Below are positions 1 through 10,988 of a stretch of DNA of 64,000 bases, piece after piece; within the stretch, counting starts at the first letter, position 1; every line of letters starts with the position of its first letter. The stretch lies in contig JAACJM010000053.1 in assembly GCA_013368315.1 (NCBI GenBank), forward strand, positions 372,001-436,000, written 5' to 3'. Source of the DNA: Tetrapyrgos nigripes. Lineage: Eukaryota > Basidiomycota > Agaricomycetes > Agaricales > Campanellaceae. The notes below the pieces were generated by a model. It searched no databases and was not told where the DNA came from. It saw nothing but the letters and a program-made list of their open reading frames with translations. The position numbers and the translations under genes are program-made.

Positions 1-201
1 TGGATGATAATGGTGGCAAAGTGGTGGTTGCTTGACAAGCTTGTGTCCAAGTTGTGACTCAGGCACTAACAATAAACAACTCCCTGTGACCATGAGATCA
101 AACGTGACCTGACACATCTACTTTTGTTGCCAGGTTGATTGCCTCTTTATCCACAACCACCGTCTCAACCACTTCCCTCAAGACTGAACCTAAACTAAAC
201 A

Positions 202-631
202 ATGTGTATGGACATGGAAAGGGTGGAAAAGATGGAAAGGTGTGTCTTCACTGCTGTCAGTGGCAAGCTTGTCCCTCAAGTCATCCTAGGGTCTCAGAAA
301 GGGTGGTGCAAAGTATCATCATAAGATTCTTCGTGACAACATTCAAGGTGCATACCCATGTCACTGAAGAAGATGCTTCTCTCACTATCATTGCTGCCAG
401 ATATCCCTCATTCACTGTCTTGCTTGCCATGGAGGTGTCAAGCATATCTCTGGTCTCATCTATGATGAAACGTGTGGTGTCCTCGAAATCTTCCTTAAAA
501 ATGCCATCTGTGACTCAGTCACTTACACTGAACATGCTAAACAGTCTGTTGTGATCCTCATCATAGCTCTTTGCCTTGACATTGTATACACCTTAAAGTG
601 TTCTGGGCATACTCTTTATAGTTTCGGAGCC
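202..631 (+). pseudogene. Histone H4 pseudogene, copy 1
   Basis: Pieces of histone H4 can be read in order across frames and old introns: GKGGK near 212-230, AK.H.KILRDNIQ near 308-346, [13 protein letters not shown] near 430-471, then [17 protein letters not shown] (526-536) and [15 protein letters not shown] (573-631). H4 wraps DNA in the nucleosome core and is normally about 103 aa and almost invariant. Here 13 of the 14 arginines are lost: R3, R19, R35, R40, R45 and R95 became His, R36, R39, R55, R67 and R92 became Cys, R78 became Gln and R17 became Tyr. Only R23 survives. Arg-to-His and Arg-to-Cys changes are what C-to-T and G-to-A changes in CGN codons give. There is also an extra base just after the start codon, a deletion before R35 and loss of the normal stop. 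The YDET and LK.SG.TLYGFGA variants fit fungal H4. The identification is firm; exon limits are approximate. Confidence 0.88.
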
Positions 632-839
632 CACAGGCTTTACTGTTTATCCTTCATATTTGTGAGTATGTACCACCTCTCCGCTGCTGTTAAGTCCGGG
701 TGGATCCTAGTACTAGGAAATACTATGGACCTGGGCAGAGGTCTATGGGAAAGAATGGAATGATAATAAATCTGGGCAGAACCAGACAGGAAGGGGATAG
801 ACTGGAAGAGGAAGGATCCAGTCAGAAAGACCAGGAAGT

Positions 840-1200
840 CAAGATGGAAGGTTAATGGCACTAAGTACTATAACAGAAGTATACAGAATGAGATAGGGAA
901 TTATTGGAAATGAATATGGAAACTACTGGAAAAGGTAAAGACAAAGGGAAACACTCAATTTGCTATCATTGCATGGAAACCCTTTGGAAAGAAAAGGAAG
1001 GGGAGCACAAGGTGCTACAAGATATGAAATGGAAATGAAACAAGTATGAATGAGAATTGTCCAGTTAGTATCCGATATGAGTCGGATGGGATCCGATGGG
1101 AAATGTAAACTAAACAGATTTGTGGCAACTTGGAAATGAATCGGAAATGAAATGGAATGAAAGGGGAGAGTCAGAAAGGAGTCAGAGGCAATTGGAAGGA
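840..1200. repeat. Degenerate purine-rich GGAAATGA-type repeat
   Basis: The plus strand is strongly purine-biased, with many variants of GGAAATGAA or TGGAAATG (for example near 897-925, 1025-1040 and 1130-1160). The copies are irregularly spaced and no fixed period could be set. It lies between the two histone H4 remnants. No coding capacity is evident. Confidence 0.4.
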
Positions 1201-1214
1201 GTCATGGAAAGGCA

Positions 1215-1345
1215 TAGGCTTTACAGCTGCCCATGTTGTTGAGGAAGGCATCTTTCTTATTGTCATCACCACAAATTTTCACCAAACTTGCCATTTATTG
1301 TCTCACTTGTCATGGATGTGTCAAGCAGATCTCTGGTACCTGGAC
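1215..1345 (+). pseudogene. Histone H4 pseudogene fragment, copy 2
   Basis: A second, more decayed piece of the same gene. Bases about 1231-1270 resemble the intron of copy 1 (CCCATGT.. TGAGGAAG.. TCTTATTGTCATC), and bases about 1274-1340 read TK.AI..L..HG.VK.ISG, matching H4 residues 30-48. This part includes the TKPAI segment that copy 1 has lost, so it is not a simple partial copy of copy 1. The arginine codons are again TGT, CAT or CAG. No further H4 sequence is recognisable downstream of 1345. Confidence 0.7.
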
Positions 1346-1817
1346 AGAATTGGCTTTTGAAGGGCTCGGTGGTGAGTGATACCTTTTTTTGTCACTTTGT
1401 GCATACATTTGGGTTCAAGATGTGAGCAGAATGCTAATACCTTATTTTTCACATGCACTCATGCACCTTTTCTTGACCCCCAAACTTGAGGCCCAGTGAA
1501 AAGTCACTGGAGCCTGAGCAAACAAGTCAAAAGATATTGAGTTAGAGTTGCTCTGGCTCTCTCTCATTTGAATTTTTATGCACTTGTCTGAACAAGGCAG
1601 AGCCCCAGTGACTATTTTCACCTGATCAAGCATATCTTTGCTCTTGTTCAGTCTCCTTCATTTTTTTGATATTGTGTTTCCTTCTAGTATATTACTGCTT
1701 GGTATCATTCTCATTCGCTCTGGTTCATTTTGTTACAATATAGATCTATTTCTGGGCTTGCCCAGGCTCAGACTTTTCACTGGGCTTGAGGGGTGGACTT
1801 AAGTGCCTTAAGCATAG

Positions 1818-2060
1818 ATGGAACTTAAGTTTGTGACTTTGTTGTGTCTTACATGCTTATTATGCTCTGGACTTACAATAAATGTAATGATTGATTATTG
1901 TAACGATGGTGATTTAGACAAATTAGCGAGCGTTGCTGCAAAAACAAACGTATATTTGCAATACCAGTATGTAGCAGTCAGGGGCAAGGGAAAAACTGGA
2001 GACAAGTACCGGGAAAGAACAGGAACAATTCGTATAGCCACAAGCGGAAAATGGGTGTAA
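1818..2060 (+). CDS. Hypothetical small secreted protein (80 aa)
   Basis: An 80-residue reading frame starts at an ATG and opens with a hydrophobic stretch typical of a signal peptide (MELKFVTLLCLTCLLCSGLT, residues 1-20). The rest is short, lysine/arginine-rich and contains a single cysteine at about residue 28. The family is not recognised. It could be a small secreted protein of the kind common in fungi, the first exon of a longer gene, or chance. About 560 bp separate it from the next gene, and that interval holds only a hairpin-rich AT-rich stretch. No intron or polyA evidence could be used to decide. Confidence 0.3.
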   Translation: MELKFVTLLCLTCLLCSGLTINVMIDYCNDGDLDKLASVAAKTNVYLQYQYVAVRGKGKTGDKYRERTGTIRIATSGKWV

Positions 2061-2618
2061 AGAACTCAGCCTCATTCTTCAGCCTCGTAATGTACAATGA
2101 CTCAAGTCACTCAATGACTCAACACAAGCTCTATGTATGTAAGATATGCAAAAGTCAGTCTTGGATAACGTCACATGAGTATGTACCTCTGTATTTTCCT
2201 AATAGCACCTTCCACGATGTGAAATTGAGAGATCAGCCACTGTAAGATTCAAGGTAGCTTCATTACAAAGAGGCTTACAGCACGTGATGTTACCCAAGAC
2301 TGGCTTTTGTGTATCTTACGAGTATCACCACATGTTAGTTAACTGGCACAAAATTTTCTATTGACATTGACAGGTTGCTTGTACAGCTTGAGTATATAAT
2401 ATAAGTAGATGCCGATGGACAGGTTATAACCCTTTTCTCTAGTCTCCCCATACCTACCCTACCTACATAGTCTCTCTTTCCCTCTTCTACCTACAGAGCA
2501 TCTCTCTCTTCGACTGGAAAGCCAGAGCCCAATCACATCTCTCACCGAGCGTTGCATTGAACAAAGGAACAAAGTTGGATTAAACGAACCTGAAGCCTAG
2601 GACTCCTGGAAACTGTAA

Positions 2619-4506
2619 ATGACTGGATCGAACAGTGCGATGGATGCTACTCATATTAATCTGCACAAAGTCATTGGGTACGTGCTACCTATTACTTGAT
2701 TAATTACTTAGACATTCCGAGTTTGATCTCATTGCTAATGTGCATCGACCATCTTTCGTTCATCATTGGGAAACAGGTCAGTCCTCATAGGAACATGGTT
2801 AAACTTGATGCTGTTTGTGTTAGTGATTGATTGGGTGAGTAACAGCTTTTTTCTAAACAGTTTATCTGAGTCGTTTTCAGAGTGAGAGCCTGGACTTAGA
2901 CGCATAACTCGTATAAGTAGTACTGACATAATAAGTATATATGTTTAGGCTTTGTATTACTTTCGCCACTACCCCACGGACAGAATTCTCATCAAGATCA
3001 CTGTGTTTGTTGTCCTTGCCTGTGATATGGGTACAATAATCACAGGATGCGCTGACATTTACCTGGTGAGTTGTACATTTGCACTGTTCTACCATACATA
3101 TACTCAGTGCCTCATTTTCCAAATCATTTGGATACAATATATACTAGAATGCTGTCACCTTTCAAGGTAGGTACATGGACCGGTAACTCTATTGTTTTTT
3201 CTTTTTTTTTTTTTGAATTCGATTCAGGAAAATGGCAAGTAACTTTGAAGCTGACTTGATGCATCATGGCCCATGGGTGGCACAGGAAATAGAGAAAATG
3301 ATTTTAGTAAAATATTCAAATAACTTACTCAATCTCATACTCATGAACTTACTGTTCAACGATTGTGTCACATGAAGGCCTAGAAGCTTAGGCTTGGCTT
3401 GCATTGGATTCTCTGCATCGATCATGCAGGCATTCATGTTGCATAGATATTGGTCTTTGTAAGTATGTTTTGAGTTTATCTGCATTCAACTCATTAATAA
3501 TTATGTGACATATTTTGCTTGGTTGGTTCAAGAATGGGAAGAAAAGTGCTTACAGGTGCAGCAGGACTCATGATACTTGCATCAGTAAGTACTGTCTTCA
3601 AGCTTAAGAGCAGCTAGCTGCCCTTGATCATGAAATAATGCTCACCAAGTATAACTCTGGGGCTGGCATCATATATAAAAGCTTGCAAGTACCTTGTACC
3701 TCACCACTATCATCATTTTGTTCGAATCCCAAGGTAGTAGTATTCTACGTACCCAAATGTTGCCTGTGGGGATGTAAGTACTTTCAGGTTCTGTGTGGTG
3801 TCTCCGAGTCGTACCTCACAAACTTATCCCGTTATCCCTTACTTTAACATAGTTTGTGGTTATCAACCGCAATGGTGGCAGACCTATTAATCGCCCTACT
3901 CTTGGTCTTATATTGTCAAGTGACAGACCATGACAGAATGCTCAAGTCTTCATCCAAGTGAGTGTGCTTTCCACTTGGTAAATTCTGTAGGGATTATTAG
4001 CTTAAGAAGATGAACATCTGAAATTCCTTAATTCCTTTCCTTTCTTTCAGAGTCATTCGCCGTCTAGCAACCCTCGCACTCAAAGCCGGCTCTCTCACTG
4101 TGCTGATTGCAGTGCTGACTCTTATATCTTTTGTGGCTGATATCCACAGTAATGGTATGTACATGTATTATGACCTATCCATCCTCTCTCCCCTATGCCC
4201 CATTTCCATTGACACTGACATGGGACGTTGACATTTGACCTTAAATCTGATGCATTTCAGATTCAATTTTTTGGATTGCAAGTCAGCATGATATTTGGCT
4301 ACTGTATCGGCAGTGTCTATTCATTGACACTCTTCTACAACTTGAATATTCGTCGGAAGCTGTTCAATCACATGAATCTTGATGATGTTGGCTATATACG
4401 TATACCTGATTTAGAGGTAGCAAGCACTGGCAATGGGGGGGGGACATCTCGAATGTGGAATCGGGGTTGCAGAGGTCGAGTAATTACGGATAGTATACAT
4501 AGGTAG
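2619..4506 (+). CDS. DUF6534-type seven-transmembrane protein (multi-exon)
   Basis: An integral membrane protein of the basidiomycete family whose C-terminal half is called DUF6534; ligand and role are unknown. Exons resolved with consistent phase: 2619-2677, 2777-2834 (SVLIGTWLNLMLFVLVIDW, TM1), 2949-3065 (ALYYFRHYPTDRILIK then TM2), 3853-3957 (LWLSTAMVADLLIALLLVLY), 4051-4154 (VIRRLATLALKAGSLTVLIA) and 4283 to 4506 (SMIFGYCIGSVYSLTLFYNL, then NIRRKLF, the family's N-R-R/K end motif). Middle exons are less sure: one candidate is about 3110-3163, and another ends at 3593 with RKVLTGAAGLMILAS. The order YxRH..DR, then R-K-V-L-T, then LWL.....AD, then RR, then LYxNLNxR is the family's order. 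Acceptor choice at 4283 keeps the frame; using the earlier AG at 4260 would break it. No stop is needed in the resolved exons, so the gene is probably intact. Confidence 0.8.
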
Positions 4507-4559
4507 ACTATATATGGACCAAGCACACTCCCACAGTTTCAAACATATTCTCAGTTTTA

Positions 4560-5000
4560 CTTCAGGGTTACACCAACCTGTTTTGGTATGGCCACCACTG
4601 CTAATACCACTGGGGTTGTTGGGACTGCTGTCCATTCTGTCCATTGTTACCTGCTGTGCATCAGTGGCAATGTCAGGTTGAGGAAGCAAAAGTTTTACTT
4701 TGTCCTTGTGTGTTGATACCTTCTCTTTGTATGCATTTACAGTGTTTCTGTTCTTGTGTCTCATCCACAGTGTTCATATATTGAGCATGCCATACGTATA
4801 CTATGCTGTACATTACTTTCAACCCTATCGCACGGATGGACAGAATTCTTGTCAAGATCACTATCTTCTGGCTATGACAATTGTCAACAACATTGCAACA
4901 ACACCGACTCAGACACAGTCACACAGAATGATTTTAGAGCCTGCCACACCTGGGCCACAACTAGGCCACATCTCTTTCATTGCAGCCTGAAAACTAGGAT
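4560..5000 (+). pseudogene. Decayed partial copy of a 7-TM gene exon
   Basis: Bases 4806-4880 clearly resemble exon 3 of the gene just upstream (2949-3025). Both run through a tyrosine-rich start, then ACGGA..GACAGAATTCT and T-CAAGATCACT. In the copy the reading is YYAVHYFQPYRTDGQNS instead of LYYFRHYPTDRILIK, with a 4-base insertion near the DR motif that destroys the frame. A splice-acceptor-like tract precedes it at about 4745-4770. No other exons of the family could be placed around it, so it is best seen as the remains of a tandem duplicate. Confidence 0.5.
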
Positions 5001-5369
5001 CTTGAATAATCGCACATGATGACTTCACGCCAGTAAGAATATGAGTCAGTTGTGTTGCTCCTTGTCCAGCTGGACTACCGTGACTATGAATATCCTTCCA
5101 AGTTCATCATCACCAAAGCTGTAGTTTCTGCTACTAGTACTGAACTTTGGAGTCCTTGAACTTAAAGCCACTGCACTCTGGTATCATACCTCTGCTGCCA
5201 TCACCATTGTAAGACCCTGTGCTGGTTGGAGTTCACTTGTAGCTTGGCATCAGATTTTGTTCATCTGCCGTATACATGATAGAGTTCAATTGAGTTGATA
5301 GCATTATTAGCTCCAGAGAGATCCTCTTCTCTGCCAAGAAATGCTAACTGATGCAATGTACCTGCTGAT

Positions 5370-5875
5370 CCTGACGGGGATATCAACAAGAACTGAGAGA
5401 GTTAGAAATACTGAATGATATTACTAGAAAACTTGAGGGCAAAACCTTACCTCCTTCTATATGCAGTGATATGAGAGGTTCTCTTATTCAGCAGTATAGA
5501 GCACATTATGGAAAGAAGCCTCCTCCTGATGAGCTTCACCATAGTCTTGTATGGAATGAAGATGAAAAATTTGATTCTGTATTGGATCCCAAGATCTCCT
5601 GGAAGATTTTAGAAAAAACAAGCTTCTCCACCTGCAAAGAAGAAAAACAGGCAATTTTGTTCCTGCTGATGGGTCAGCTGCAATCACCAACCAACCTAAA
5701 AAGGCTTCTATTGCTCAGTCATCTGCTAAATCTAAGCATATGGATGAAGCACGACCTCAGACTCTATCAGAACGCAGCAACAATCTACCAAATATAGGGC
5801 CACAGACTATGACTCACAAATATCCCACTTTAAAATGGTCATATAATAGCTGTGCATACGATTACGAGGCCAAAT
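5370..5875 (+). pseudogene. Helitron helicase C-terminal fragment
   Basis: This stretch translates to a diverged copy of the C-terminal part of the large Helitron protein at 16582-21648. Matching landmarks in order are GY.QELRELEIL, then HHSLVWNEDEKFDS (Helitron HKSIVWNDSDPLPDT), and near 5828-5862 LKWSYNSCAYD (Helitron LNWSNNSCAYD). The helicase motifs upstream are missing or eroded, and the protease-like domain is cut off right after its Cys box, where the text changes to TTACGAGGCC (5862-5871). It is a truncated relic, not a gene. Its position directly behind the 7-TM gene and its remnant may mean that they once lay in one mobile unit, but this is inference. Confidence 0.72.
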
Positions 5876-7288
5876 GAAATGAGGCTGAGTTCCTTACACT
5901 CTCTTTCCATGTGTGGCTATGTTTAAGTGTTCCCTATTTTACCTGTCCATTTCATTCTGCATAATCTTCCATGTGTTTGTCACTGTTTTTCTTTTGTTTT
6001 CCTCCCACTTTCCATCAGACCCAACATTATTGCTGTTGGACCCAACCCTATGGCCTGTCTTTTTTTAAATGATATCCTCCCTTCTGCTCCCTTTGGCATT
6101 GCCAAGGGGGATCCAAATTTTTGTAGAGTCATATAGGGTCAGAAAAATTTTTAAGGCCTCAAGCTCTGGACTAACTAACTACATCATAGCTTATATAATA
6201 CAATTGTACTCCATTTGGAAGGTACAGCCCCAGTCAGCCTTCTCGCCTCCTACCATCAGAAGCCACACATCCATCATGAAAGACAATGGTCTGCATTGCA
6301 CTCGAGTAAGTATGTATATGTATCAGTCTGCTCAAGTACATGCATGTGTATCTACTGCTTCACCTCCATGCTTTCTTTCTCAGACACTGATCATTATTGC
6401 CTTCACAAGCATCACACATCCAATTTGCAATCAGTTCTTCAAGTCCCACATAGCTGAGACGATACTGGACACTAGTAAGAATTATATCCATTCAAACATA
6501 CAATGACTCACCCATCTCGTGCTGCATCTCTTCTTTTTGCAACATATAACATAGACACCTAGTGCTCAGAGGGGGAAGGGGGGGAGGAGAGGAGGGAAGA
6601 GGTGAAGCAGCTCAAGAGGTTGGAGGGGGAGATGAGGAGGTGGGGAACAGCAGGTGGGGGTTCTTGTATCACACACTGTACCTCACAGGACTCGACTCGA
6701 GTGCCCAACGCCAACTAGTCTCATCCGTCAATGATAAATCAGTCATCAATGGCACCACCAACATCAAAAGAACTCCACAACCTTCTCTCAGCATTGTAGC
6801 CAGACAGTGAAACACCGTTCAGAAGCTCATTCAGGGAGGGGAAGGATGCAGAGCATTGGTGCTGATGTATGAGCATTTGTTCAAATTGGAGGTCAGGGTT
6901 AGGGTTGAGGGAAGGTGAGTTAGGTCTCTGTCTTCTTGGTTGTGTGTTTTTCTTGTTATATTCCATTGGGATTTGTCGCTTTCAGTTGTGGTGCCTTGAT
7001 GTGGGTGCTCTGTTCACTTTCACTTCTATCAGGTTTGCCTTGGACATTCTCGTTTTGGTTTCTGTCACCATCTTTCTTCTTCTTTCATACTTGACATACT
7101 AACAATTCTTTCCCCCTTTCTCACTTCTTTCCATCTTAACCATTAGATATGACGTCAAAAGAAAACACCAACACTCGCAGTCTCACTTGCGTTATCACTT
7201 TTCACGTCAATACCCTTCTTTTTGTCCCAGCCAAAGCCAATGAAACCCTCAGACACTTTTCTTAATTAACCTGCCCCCGCCTCAGATG
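5876..7288. other. Gene-poor interval with G-rich tract
   Basis: No gene is recognised. Bases 6555-6660 are a strongly purine-rich, G-run-rich tract on the plus strand (several runs of 3-8 G) that could form G-quadruplexes. Short open frames around 6069-6506 and 6869-7102 have no recognisable motifs. A hydrophobic stretch near 6930-7100 could belong to a decayed membrane-protein gene, but its family could not be named. Confidence 0.4.
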
Positions 7289-7957
7289 TAGGGCTCCGCG
7301 CCGTACCAGTACTGTACGGTTTGTACTGGTACCGTACGACGGATACGGTCCTGTACCGTACAAGGCCGCTGCAGGGTCCAATACGGGTACGGGTACTGGA
7401 CGGGTAAACCCGTATTGGACCGTATTTTTTACGGCCGTCGTACGGGTTTGTACGGTATACGGGTCGGCCATGCATCGGCGAAGGCTTTTCTCTGTGTTTA
7501 TGCCATATGCTACCTCTGTAAATTAAATATCGTCAAATACTGAGCAGTTTGCGGCGGAAAATCTTGGGAAAATTGATGCTTGATCACATCAAGGGAAAAT
7601 GTACTTACCAAAAAAGGTGCGTAGAGACCTGCCGAAGTATTTCCGAAATGCTTTGTGCCTCAAAGTCATCTCGAACGCACTGTTAACGTTGAGCGGTGCA
7701 CTACATCAAATTGTTTCTCGCATTAATTCCTCTCAATAAGTCCCAATAAGTCTATTTCAAATCAGATTCCTGGCCATTTCCTGGCAAAAAGACCCGTATA
7801 CCCGTATTAACCCGTAATACTGCCGTATCAGTACCCGTCCCGTATCGTACAAGCTTCCAGATGAACCTGTACGAATACGGGGACGGGTACACCGTACCAG
7901 TACTGGACCCGTAAAAAATACGGGCGTACCAGTATTACTGGACGGTGCGGAGCCCTA
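7289..7957. mobile_element. Non-autonomous hAT-type element (669 bp)
   Basis: Termini are TAGGGCTCCGC on the left and the inverse GCGGAGCCCTA on the right. The element is flanked on both sides by the same 8 bases, CTCAGATG (7281-7288 and 7958-7965), which is the target-site duplication length of hAT transposons. Both ends are packed with subterminal repeats in opposite orientations, variants of GTACGGG and CCGTACC, the expected kind of hAT transposase binding array. No transposase is encoded, so movement would depend on an enzyme from elsewhere. The element is very rich in CpG, unlike the older repeats of this window, and the duplication is perfect, so the insertion is probably recent. Confidence 0.9.
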
Positions 7958-8499
7958 CTCAGATGACGGAATACCAAACCCAAACCCAAACTCACACCAC
8001 AAATCCCAATCCTCAAACTTTACTCTCTCAACATTGATCCAGTGCAGCACCATAGCAAATACGAGACCACACGCTAAGTTATCTGAATTTGTAGAGTTGT
8101 CATGGGGAGAGAGGGGGAGGAGAGCGTCAGGGTTTATTTCTGCACTGTCAAAGTCGGGCGAGGGTGGGAAAAGGGAACGTGAATATACAAGCTTGGCTTG
8201 GGCAAGGCTTTGTGATCGAGGTGGGAGGTAAACATCCAGATATGCGTGGAAGTTTGGACTCTTTTGTCCCTTTTTCGCTTTTCCCACCTTTTTGCACAAA
8301 TAATTTCTGGAATTTTTCATTGTGATTTGGTGGTTTTAGTTGCGTGTGCAACGCAAAGTGTGGGCTGGAATCTTGGAAAGATGTTAACATGCTGCATGAT
8401 CCTCAGGTCAGTTCCTTCTTACCCATAGTAAAAAATGTTGCTTATTCTCTCATATGCAATTCTTTCCTTGCTACGCACTAGAGTCGTTAATTGGGTAAT

Positions 8500-9240
8500 T
8501 AGTTTATATATAGCAAATATTGTTTGGGATTCTTTCTCTCTCTCTCATTGTTGAGCATTCTTGTAGTTGCTTTCGTCTCCATCAGTGTTTGAGTTGGAGA
8601 AGTCTCAATGGGGTCACAGAATGATGACATTGCCGGATAGGCTTCAGTCAATGGTCTGAAGAATGGTGAATGTACATTTACAGGTACATTAATCAATAAG
8701 GTCTCGAAACCAAGCTTGTCCCACAGAATGCACTGTTATCTCTTTAGCCTTAAGAACAGTCACCTGGAGTCGTTTCCAGACAGATCAGTAAAAATAATCT
8801 TGGGTAAGGAATCAAAACTCACTCCGTCCTCGTCCAACTCTTCAATATCCATATCTCCTATGACAAAAATTATAGCATCTCTCATGACTGCGCGGAAGCC
8901 AACATTCCAACTTCAATACACATCTTACCTTTGTATCGTGTTGAATGTTGAGAGTAATGAGTGGGTGCTCCAAGTCATTACATGAATCCCACATATTGTG
9001 ATAGTTACTCTACACATTGTGCAACATGAGTGATTCATTAAGTAAAAATACTGATACGAACCATGTTTCTGAAGGATGTGGCAGCATCATTGAAAGATTC
9101 TAGCTGGGATGGACTGGGGTATACAACCAGATCGGCACTATCCCCCACTGACTGTGTGAGCAGGTATTAGTGTAATAGCAAAAAGCAAAATCTGAATTTA
9201 TACCTGTCCAGGACCATGAGATATGATTTGTGCAACCGAA
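8500..9240 (-). CDS. Putative spliced gene, unknown function
   Basis: Three minus-strand segments read like exons with good local coding character. The most upstream (about 9165-9085) reads SADLVVYPSPSQLESFNDA, the next (about 8895-8770) reads RDAIIFVIGDMDIEELDEDG followed by SFDSLPKIIFTDLSGNDS, and the last (about 8690-8560) reads SPFFRPLTEAYPAMSSFCDP. Splice sites between them were not resolved, and neither start nor stop was fixed. The acidic middle segment and proline-containing tail match no family I recognise. It could be an intact multi-exon gene or a decaying one. Confidence 0.35.
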
Positions 9241-9244
9241 CAAT

Positions 9245-9767
9245 GCAACAAGATTTCTTCAGGCATTTGAGATAGTTGGTTTCACTAGTAGTACAATGTC
9301 ATATCTTTAAATACTCATTGTCAAGGTTGTTGATACACTCAATGACAAACCACCCAAGTCACACAAAGACAAGATTGATTGAGAATAGAGAGATAGATAG
9401 AGAGCAGGAGTAAGCTGACTATGCTCTACACTGTGTAGTACCAGTACAGAGTGGGGATGAAGTGAACGAACTAAAGGACTAACTAGAATGTCTAGTGGTT
9501 TATATAGAAGAGCAATGAATAAGTGTAGGAAAAAGATAGGGGAAAAATGTAGGGTAAAGATAGGATCGATGGAATGGAAGATTGATTGACAATTATTATA
9601 GAGTTTGACAGATCTTATAAGGTTCGAAGTCAGTAATATAAGGTTTAAAAGGTTTATTGAGGAAATGCAATAGACGAATGATCAGAAAATGGGTTCAATA
9701 ATGTAGTAGAAGAGGAAGGAGGACAAAGAACTGTAGCAGTTCGTGACACTCATACATCTTGTCATGA
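9245..9767. other. AT-rich interval, no gene recognised
   Basis: This holds AT-rich, purine-biased sequence with TATA-like and short AGATAG repeats near 9390-9410. The composition around 9330-9750 would fit an old LTR, but I found no matching ends or target duplication, so it stays unclassified. Confidence 0.25.
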
Positions 9768-10388
9768 TCAATCCTCCAAGTTTAACTCTTTGATCCACCT
9801 CCTAACATTCCTTTCTGTCACATTCACAACATCCCCCTGACTGGTACTATCATAACCAGATTCAGATCCATCATTGTCATCATTATCAGGACAATCATAT
9901 CCTACTTTACGTTTAGCTCCATACACACCCCCTCTAGAGCCAATTAACGATTGTTCTGCTGAATCTTTCACTCTGATTGCAGCCTGATTAAAAGTATGAC
10001 TGAATGTATCATGAAAAGGAGAACTAGGAACTTACCTGTCTATGTCTCGCATCCAACAGTGTCAACACTCGCAAGATACCAATCATCTTCTTCTTGGAGC
10101 CATCTGATTGAGGGATCAATGTAATTGAAGCCTGAACTTCAACAATGTCTCCAGCTTGAAAAGCAATAGGATCCATAGGTATCATCCTGAAGATTGCATT
10201 AGTGCAGGTACCAGAAATCTATGCATAAGATGTACCTCCCCTCAGCTCTAGAAGAGCTGTGTACACATTGATAGAATTGAACGATGTTTTCTTTGCAATG
10301 AATGTATTCATCAGTTGAGAGTGCCACCAGAATACCATTGGGATCTTCTAGCCTGGTAAAGGATAGAGCATCTACCTGTGGCGCACTT
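9768..10388 (-). CDS. Spliced gene of unknown function (3' exons resolved)
   Basis: Three consecutive minus-strand exons join in one frame: 10388-10236 (SAPQVDALSFTRLEDPNGIL, ending SSRAEG), 10196-10036 (RMIPMDPIAFQAGDIVEVQ, then IGILRVLTLLDARHRQ) and 9983-9768 (AAIRVKDSAEQSLIG, an acidic D/S-rich patch, then RNVRRWIKELNLED and stop). Both introns have GT-AG ends. More coding sequence probably lies upstream: DLDQWIHHRKRAVNGGL is readable near 10530-10480, but the link was not resolved. The P.D...F..GDIVEVQ block is one I associate with proteins of unknown function that occur in many copies in mushroom genomes; that memory is not precise. The gene is transcribed away from the one starting at 11971, with a tandem duplication between them. 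Confidence 0.6.
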
Positions 10389-10988
10389 CTACATGGAGTA
10401 AAATATCTAATGAGATAAAACATCAGCGATAAGTATATGTGATCCAAAGTATCTTGCCTATTGCTGAAATCTAGTGCAGTTAACTGGACTCAAGCCACCA
10501 TTAACAGCTCTCTTGCGATGATGGATCCACTGATCAAGATCTTGCTCTTTAGATCACTTCAGATGAGTACACGAAGATTACAACAAGACAACTTACTAGC
10601 AGTTTCAGTTGGGTAACACTCATTCATAAGGGATGAAACTACAGAGATTCAAGGATTAATAAGAGAAGCAAAGATGCTTGAAAAATGTACCAGAGTGAAT
10701 TGAGGTTCAAAAGTGAAATGGGAAAGAATGGCAGGTGAACAAGTCTCTCAGGGTAGAGTTTAAATTACTAGATAGAATGAAATAAAACAGTGAAACTAGT
10801 TTTAAGAAAAAGGTATGAAATATAACTGTGTGTAGTAAAAAGTATTGGTCCAGCAGGTATTCACGGATGATGACTTGGACATGCTGTGAACGCACTTAGT
10901 AAGTCAAGTTCAATGTATTGCTTTTGAGTTCAATCCTTCATCAAGTTAAGGTACCCTTTCTGTAACTATCTGTGCAGTTCACTAAAGT

